17,381 nt of DNA, from NCBI GenBank assembly GCA_046262015.1, contig JBHENN010000077.1, forward strand, positions 1 to 17,381. The letters run 5' to 3'. Below are positions 14,700 to 17,381 of this stretch, one piece after another. The notes under the pieces are model-generated. The model searched no databases and had not been told where the DNA came from. It saw nothing but the letters and a program-made list of their open reading frames with translations. Position 1 is the stretch's first letter. Each line of letters opens with the position of its first letter. Made by a program: the position numbers and the translations under genes. The stretch is from JBHENN01 sp046262015 (GTDB lineage Bacteria > Actinomycetota > CADDZG01 > WHSQ01).

Positions 14700-15053
14700 A
14701 TGGACGCGCGACCTGCTCTTGGACGCGCCGGCGAGAGCGCTGCTTGCGATCTCTACCGCCGCGCGGGTTTCACGATCGTCGAGCGGAACTACCGCTGCAG
14801 CGCGGGGGAGATCGATGTCGTGGCGCGCCGGGGAGACACCGTCGTGTTCTGTGAGGTGAAGACGCGCATGACCGAACGTTGGGGCGAGCCGTACGAGGCG
14901 GTCGACCATCGCAAGCGGGCTCGCCTGCGCCGCCTGGCCGCCATCTGGCTCGGCGAGCGCCGGCCCGGCCCGGTCGAGGTGAGGTTCGACATCGTGTCAG
15001 TTATCGTCCGCGGGGCCCGGCTACAGGTCGCCCACATGCCCGACGCGTTCTGA
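14700..15053 (+). CDS. yraN: YraN/UPF0102 family predicted endonuclease
   Basis: A 117-residue protein with the typical length and pattern: GRAGESAACDLYRRAGFTI, RNYRCSAGEIDVVAR, and TVVFCEVKTR. E12, D39, E52 and K54 sit where a PD-(D/E)XK nuclease core has its metal-binding and catalytic residues, so a DNA-cutting or resolving role is likely. The biochemical function is not established for most members. No ribosome-binding site precedes ATG 14700; a TANNNT box six bases before it suggests a leaderless mRNA. In Mycobacterium the homologue (Rv2898c) is next to the comM homologue, and the same is nearly true here, with one enoyl-CoA hydratase gene in between. Confidence 0.92.
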   Translation: MDARPALGRAGESAACDLYRRAGFTIVERNYRCSAGEIDVVARRGDTVVFCEVKTRMTERWGEPYEAVDHRKRARLRRLAAIWLGERRPGPVEVRFDIVSVIVRGARLQVAHMPDAF

Positions 15054-15062
15054 GGAGAGTAG

Positions 15063-15854
15063 GTGTCCGGATACGAGAGCCTCAGATGGGAGCCGGACGG
15101 ACCGGTCGTGCGGATCACCCTGGATCGGCCGCACAAGAAGAACGCGATGTCGTGGACGATGTTCGAGGAGATCGGCGCCGTGTTCCGCCGGGCCGCGGAC
15201 GACGACGACGTGCGCTGCGTGGTGCTCACCGGCGCGGGCGATGCGTTCTGCTCCGGAGCGGACCTCAGCGACCCCGCCAATCTCGTGTCCGGGCGCGCCG
15301 ACGCCGACGAACGCATGGCGACTATCAACGAGATCGCGCTCTCGGTATTCGCCTGCCCCAAGCCCACCATCGCCCGGGTCGCCGGCATCGCCGCGGGCGC
15401 CGGCTGCAACCTCGCGCTGGGCTGCGACCTCGTGGTCGCCGGCCGTGATGCCGCGTTCGCCGAGCTGTTCGTCAAGAGGGGCCTGGTCGTCGACTTCGGC
15501 GGGCTGTGGATCCTCAGCCGCGCCCTGCCGCTCGCCAAGGCCAAGGAGCTGGCGCTTCTCGGCGACACCGTCGATGCTGCCGAGGCTCATCGGATCGGTC
15601 TCGTGAACCGGCTCTGCGACAACATCGATGAGCTCGATCGTGTGGTGGCAGAGCTTGCCGGGCGGCTCGCCGCGGCGGTCCCCGATGCCGTGCGCGCGAT
15701 CAAGGCGGGGCTGAACGATGCGTCGGCGCGCTCGCTCCCCGAGAACCTCGCGGTCGAGGCCGAGGACCAGGCGGCGCGCCTCACGAGCCCCGACACGATC
15801 GCCGCGCTCGCACAGTGGCTGCAGCGGCGCGCCGAGGGCCGCGCCGCTCCCTGA
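15063..15854 (+). CDS. Enoyl-CoA hydratase/isomerase family protein, PaaG-like
   Basis: A 263-residue crotonase-fold protein. The oxyanion-hole segments are present: GAGDAFCSGADL (57–68) and GIAAGAGCNLALGCDL (108–123). The active-site region reads VKRGLVVDFGGLWILSRALP, with D144 where classical hydratases have the second glutamate. This 'GL(V/P)xDxGGxxxLxR' pattern is characteristic of PaaG-type isomerases that act on ring-1,2-epoxyphenylacetyl-CoA or on 2,3-/3,4-enoyl-CoA. Isomerase or hydratase activity is therefore likely, but the substrate is not known. GTG 15063 has AGGAG about five bases upstream. It follows yraN by nine bases. It interrupts the usual yraN–comM neighbourhood. Confidence 0.88.
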   Translation: MSGYESLRWEPDGPVVRITLDRPHKKNAMSWTMFEEIGAVFRRAADDDDVRCVVLTGAGDAFCSGADLSDPANLVSGRADADERMATINEIALSVFACPKPTIARVAGIAAGAGCNLALGCDLVVAGRDAAFAELFVKRGLVVDFGGLWILSRALPLAKAKELALLGDTVDAAEAHRIGLVNRLCDNIDELDRVVAELAGRLAAAVPDAVRAIKAGLNDASARSLPENLAVEAEDQAARLTSPDTIAALAQWLQRRAEGRAAP

Positions 15855-15925
15855 CCGAGCGGGTCCGGGGGACGCGGAGCCTAGCGCGCACCCGCCTACC
15901 GAACGAAACTGTCGTAGCCCCGCCC

Positions 15926-15931
15926 TAGCCT
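15926..15931 (+). promoter_or_regulatory. Possible -10 element upstream of comM
   Basis: TAGCCT fits TANNNT. It lies only one base before GTG 15933, so that codon would be upstream of the expected transcript start. This speaks for translation from TTG 15975 instead, with a leader of about 37 bases. The 78-base gap after the enoyl-CoA hydratase gene holds nothing else that I can name. Confidence 0.25.
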
Positions 15932-15974
15932 CGTGGAGCCGCGCTTCCCGGATGCCGGATCGGATGGGTATCCG

Positions 15975-16883
15975 TTGCTTGCACGAACCGAATCCATAGC
16001 CTTGATCGGCGCCGAGGCGCGCCTCGTCGACGTCGAGGTCCACGTCGGCGACGCCGGTCTCCCGTATCTCCAGATCGTGGGCCTCCCGGCGGCGTCGGTC
16101 CGCGAGGCCAGCCACCGCATGCAGGCGGCCGTGCTGTCCTCGGGCCTCCACTGGCCCAAGGTCCGGATGGTGGCCAATCTCGCCCCCGGCACGCTCCGTA
16201 AGGAGGGGACGCACTTCGACCTCCCCCTGGCCCTCGGGGTCCTCGCCGGGGCGCGCGTCGTCCCACAGGAGCGCCTGGCGGGCTGGGTGGCGATCGGTGA
16301 GCTCGCCCTCGACGGCAGCTTGCGCCCGGTGCGGGGCACCCTCCCGGCGGCGATGGCATGTCGGGCCGCCGGAAGGAGGGGCCTCATATGCCCGCGCGCC
16401 AACGCGTGGGAGGCGGCGCTCGTGGGCGGCATCGAGGTCGTCCCGGTCGAGTCGCTCGACCGCTGCATCCGCTTCCTCAGCGGGACCTTCGCCCCGGACC
16501 CGGTAGAGAGCCCGGAGCCTCCCGAGGCCCAGCCGGTCGAGGAGATGCGGGATGTGCGTGGTCAAAGCTCGACCAAACACGCTCTCGAGATCGCCGCGGC
16601 GGGAGGGCATAGCGTTCTCCTGGTCGGCTCGCCGGGATCGGGCAAGACCATGCTGGCGCGCCGTCTCCCCGGGATCCTGCCGTCGATGTCGCTCGAGGAG
16701 TCCCTCGAGGTCACCCGCATCTATTCAGTGGCGGGGCTCCTCGGCGAGCGCGCCGCGCTGATCGAGCAGCGTCCGTTCCGCAACCCGCATCATGGGATCT
16801 CTGTGCCCGGCCTCGTGGGGGGAGGCAGCGGGCTCGCCCGTCCGGGCGAGATCAGCCTCAGCCACCACGGCCTGCTCTTATGA
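15975..16883 (+). CDS. comM: ComM/YifB-family AAA+ ATPase, truncated before Walker B
   Basis: 302 residues are readable, against about 500 for an intact ComM, a branch-migration helicase used when transformed DNA is integrated. The N-terminal domain starts at the usual place (LLARTESIALIGAEARLVDVEV) and contains LPYLQIVGLPAASVREA, VRMVANLAPGTLRKEGTHFDLPLALG and AIGELALDGSLRPVRG. The Walker A motif GSPGSGKT and RRLPGILP are present. The sequence then follows the family through RPGEISLSHHGLLL. At about base 16879, where 'FLDE' (Walker B) should follow, the DNA changes and a stop comes at 16881–16883. The ATPase cannot work as read. TTG 15975 fits the family start; an in-frame GTG at 15933 would add 14 residues. 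dprA would be expected after an intact comM. Confidence 0.85.
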   Translation: MLARTESIALIGAEARLVDVEVHVGDAGLPYLQIVGLPAASVREASHRMQAAVLSSGLHWPKVRMVANLAPGTLRKEGTHFDLPLALGVLAGARVVPQERLAGWVAIGELALDGSLRPVRGTLPAAMACRAAGRRGLICPRANAWEAALVGGIEVVPVESLDRCIRFLSGTFAPDPVESPEPPEAQPVEEMRDVRGQSSTKHALEIAAAGGHSVLLVGSPGSGKTMLARRLPGILPSMSLEESLEVTRIYSVAGLLGERAALIEQRPFRNPHHGISVPGLVGGGSGLARPGEISLSHHGLLL

Positions 16884-16919
16884 AACACCGCGGTAATTAC
16901 ATGAGGCGCCGCGCGACTG

Positions 16920-16931
16920 AGCCTACGGATT
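16920..16931 (+). repeat. 12-base direct repeat, copy 1
   Basis: AGCCTACGGATT, 40 bases inside the foreign segment that interrupts comM. The flanking bases differ from those of the second copy, so the match is limited to the 12 bases. Confidence 0.6.
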
Positions 16932-17013
16932 AGGAGAGTACTTGGTCGCGATCCCGTGACCTGCGGTTTCAGCCGGAAACCGTGTCTGACCAGCGTCTTT
17001 CATTGACCTTCAC

Positions 17014-17031
17014 TTCCCGTCGTTTCCCGTC
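17014..17031 (+). repeat. Short tandem motif TTCCCGTC at ten-base spacing
   Basis: Two identical TTCCCGTC copies start at 17014 and 17024, followed by a degenerate third (TTTTCGTT, 17034–17041). A ten-base step equals about one turn of the DNA helix, as expected for adjacent sites bound by one protein on the same face. Confidence 0.5.
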
Positions 17032-17079
17032 ATTTTTCGTTGTCGCGTGGGTTTTCTGTGGGCCTTTTCGAGCCCACCT

Positions 17080-17091
17080 AGCCTACGGATT
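17080..17091 (+). repeat. 12-base direct repeat, copy 2
   Basis: AGCCTACGGATT again, two bases after the GTGGGC/GCCCAC hairpin (17058–17077), and 160 bases downstream of copy 1. Confidence 0.6.
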
Positions 17092-17381
17092 CCAGGTCCG
17101 TTGCGCCGGCGATTCCAGTATGAAGCGAGGTCTAAGCCAGTGTGGTTGCCAGCCGCGTATGACGCCTTGATCGTCCCGGCGGATCGTCATGGCGCGCAGG
17201 CCTGTGTGCGGCTTGCGAACCACACGTCAACCGCAGATGGGGCGGAGAATCGCGGCTCCTGTCGCTCAGCGCTGGTGACCTTTTGTGCTAGCCAGCGGGC
17301 TACTCGGGGCTTTTCACGTCCTCCAGAGGCTTGGGTCCCTTTCGGTGCACGCACCTCGACCTCGTGACGGTCGGCCGGCAG

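Larger units (their letters stand above)
16880..17381. mobile_element. Foreign segment interrupting comM: probable end of an inserted element (no gene assigned)
   Basis: From about 16880 to the window end (502 bases) the sequence is no longer comM, is visibly more T-rich than the rest, and carries no convincing gene. It holds a 12-base direct repeat AGCCTACGGATT at 16920–16931 and 17080–17091, exactly 160 bases apart; a hairpin CGGTTTC-AGCCG-GAAACCG (16964–16982); two TTCCCGTC copies ten bases apart (17014–17021, 17024–17031); a hairpin GTGGGC/GCCCAC (17058–17077); and CGCTGG/CCAGCG (17270–17275, 17292–17297). Short palindromes ACCGCGGT (16887–16894) and TAATTA (16894–16899) lie near the junction. 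Such repeats are what integrase or transposase end sites look like, but no recombinase gene and no right end are in view. A wrong join in assembly is the main alternative. Confidence 0.45.

Noticed and set aside
15021..16610. A 529-codon minus-strand open frame
   Set aside because: It is antisense to the enoyl-CoA hydratase and comM genes, which have clear family motifs. Long antisense frames are normal at this GC content.
16885..16895. ACCGC near the comM junction as evidence for an AbaR-type insertion
   Set aside because: Five bases are too few, the second junction is not in the window, and the host lineage and flanking sequence are different.
16982..17170. A 62-codon open frame on the plus strand in the terminal segment
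   Set aside because: It runs through the TTCCCGTC repeats and the GTGGGC hairpin, has no ribosome-binding site, and shows no recognisable fold or codon pattern.
17083..17223. A 46-codon minus-strand frame (contains MTIRRDDQGVIRGWQPHWLR) ending inside direct-repeat copy 2
   Set aside because: It is short, with no ribosome-binding site and no known family. I cannot separate it from chance, though it is the least bad coding candidate in the segment.
17047..17367. A 106-codon open frame on the plus strand at the window end
   Set aside because: It overlaps another frame, starts inside a hairpin region without a ribosome-binding site, and its composition (Arg/Ser/Pro/Ala mixture) looks like translated non-coding DNA.

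Overview
The window is 17.4 kb of GC-rich DNA with densely packed genes. It most likely comes from an uncultured, deep-branching member of the Actinomycetota. Three things point there: the block rplS–lepB–rnhB–DUF2469–yraN–(enoyl-CoA hydratase)–comM matches the order I recall from Mycobacterium and relatives; DUF2469 is essentially an actinobacterial family; and SerC is of the actinobacterial type. gatB, serA, gltX and the rplS–comM block also run in the same relative order as in Mycobacterium tuberculosis (from memory, not checked).

Layout. (1) 1–1775: the 3' part of gatB, cut by the window edge, then a small SRPBCC-fold protein. (2) 1803–4308: two tandem, paralogous, secreted LVIVD-repeat beta-propeller proteins of unknown function. 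(3) 4359–9375: an amino-acid metabolism cluster, with a minus-strand aspartate-type aminotransferase divergent from serC–serA–ilvE. (4) 9401–9849: a rhodanese gene reduced by internal deletion, and a convergent small membrane protein. (5) 9910–11944: gltX, tRNA-Gln(CUG), tRNA-Glu(CUC) and rplS. (6) 11945–15854: two tandem type I signal peptidases, rnhB, a DUF2469 gene, yraN and a PaaG-like enoyl-CoA hydratase. (7) 15975–16883: comM, cut off just before its Walker B motif. (8) 16880–17381: about 500 bases of compositionally different DNA without a convincing gene, which probably is the edge of an inserted element.

How the genes work together. GatB belongs to the amidotransferase that makes Gln-tRNA(Gln) from Glu-tRNA(Gln). 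GltX here is therefore expected to charge both tRNAs encoded directly behind it. SerC and SerA catalyse two consecutive steps of serine synthesis (SerA first). IlvE and the aspartate-type aminotransferase also move amino groups to or from glutamate. The distal block joins translation (L19), protein export (signal peptidases), RNA/DNA hybrid removal (RNase HII) and DNA uptake or recombination (YraN, ComM).

The points most worth a second look are: a signal peptidase with an IF-2 N-terminal domain fused in front of its membrane anchor; the interruption of comM by a repeat-bearing segment; the deletion-scarred rhodanese gene; and a recurring TANNNT–N6/7–ATG arrangement that suggests leaderless transcription of four genes.
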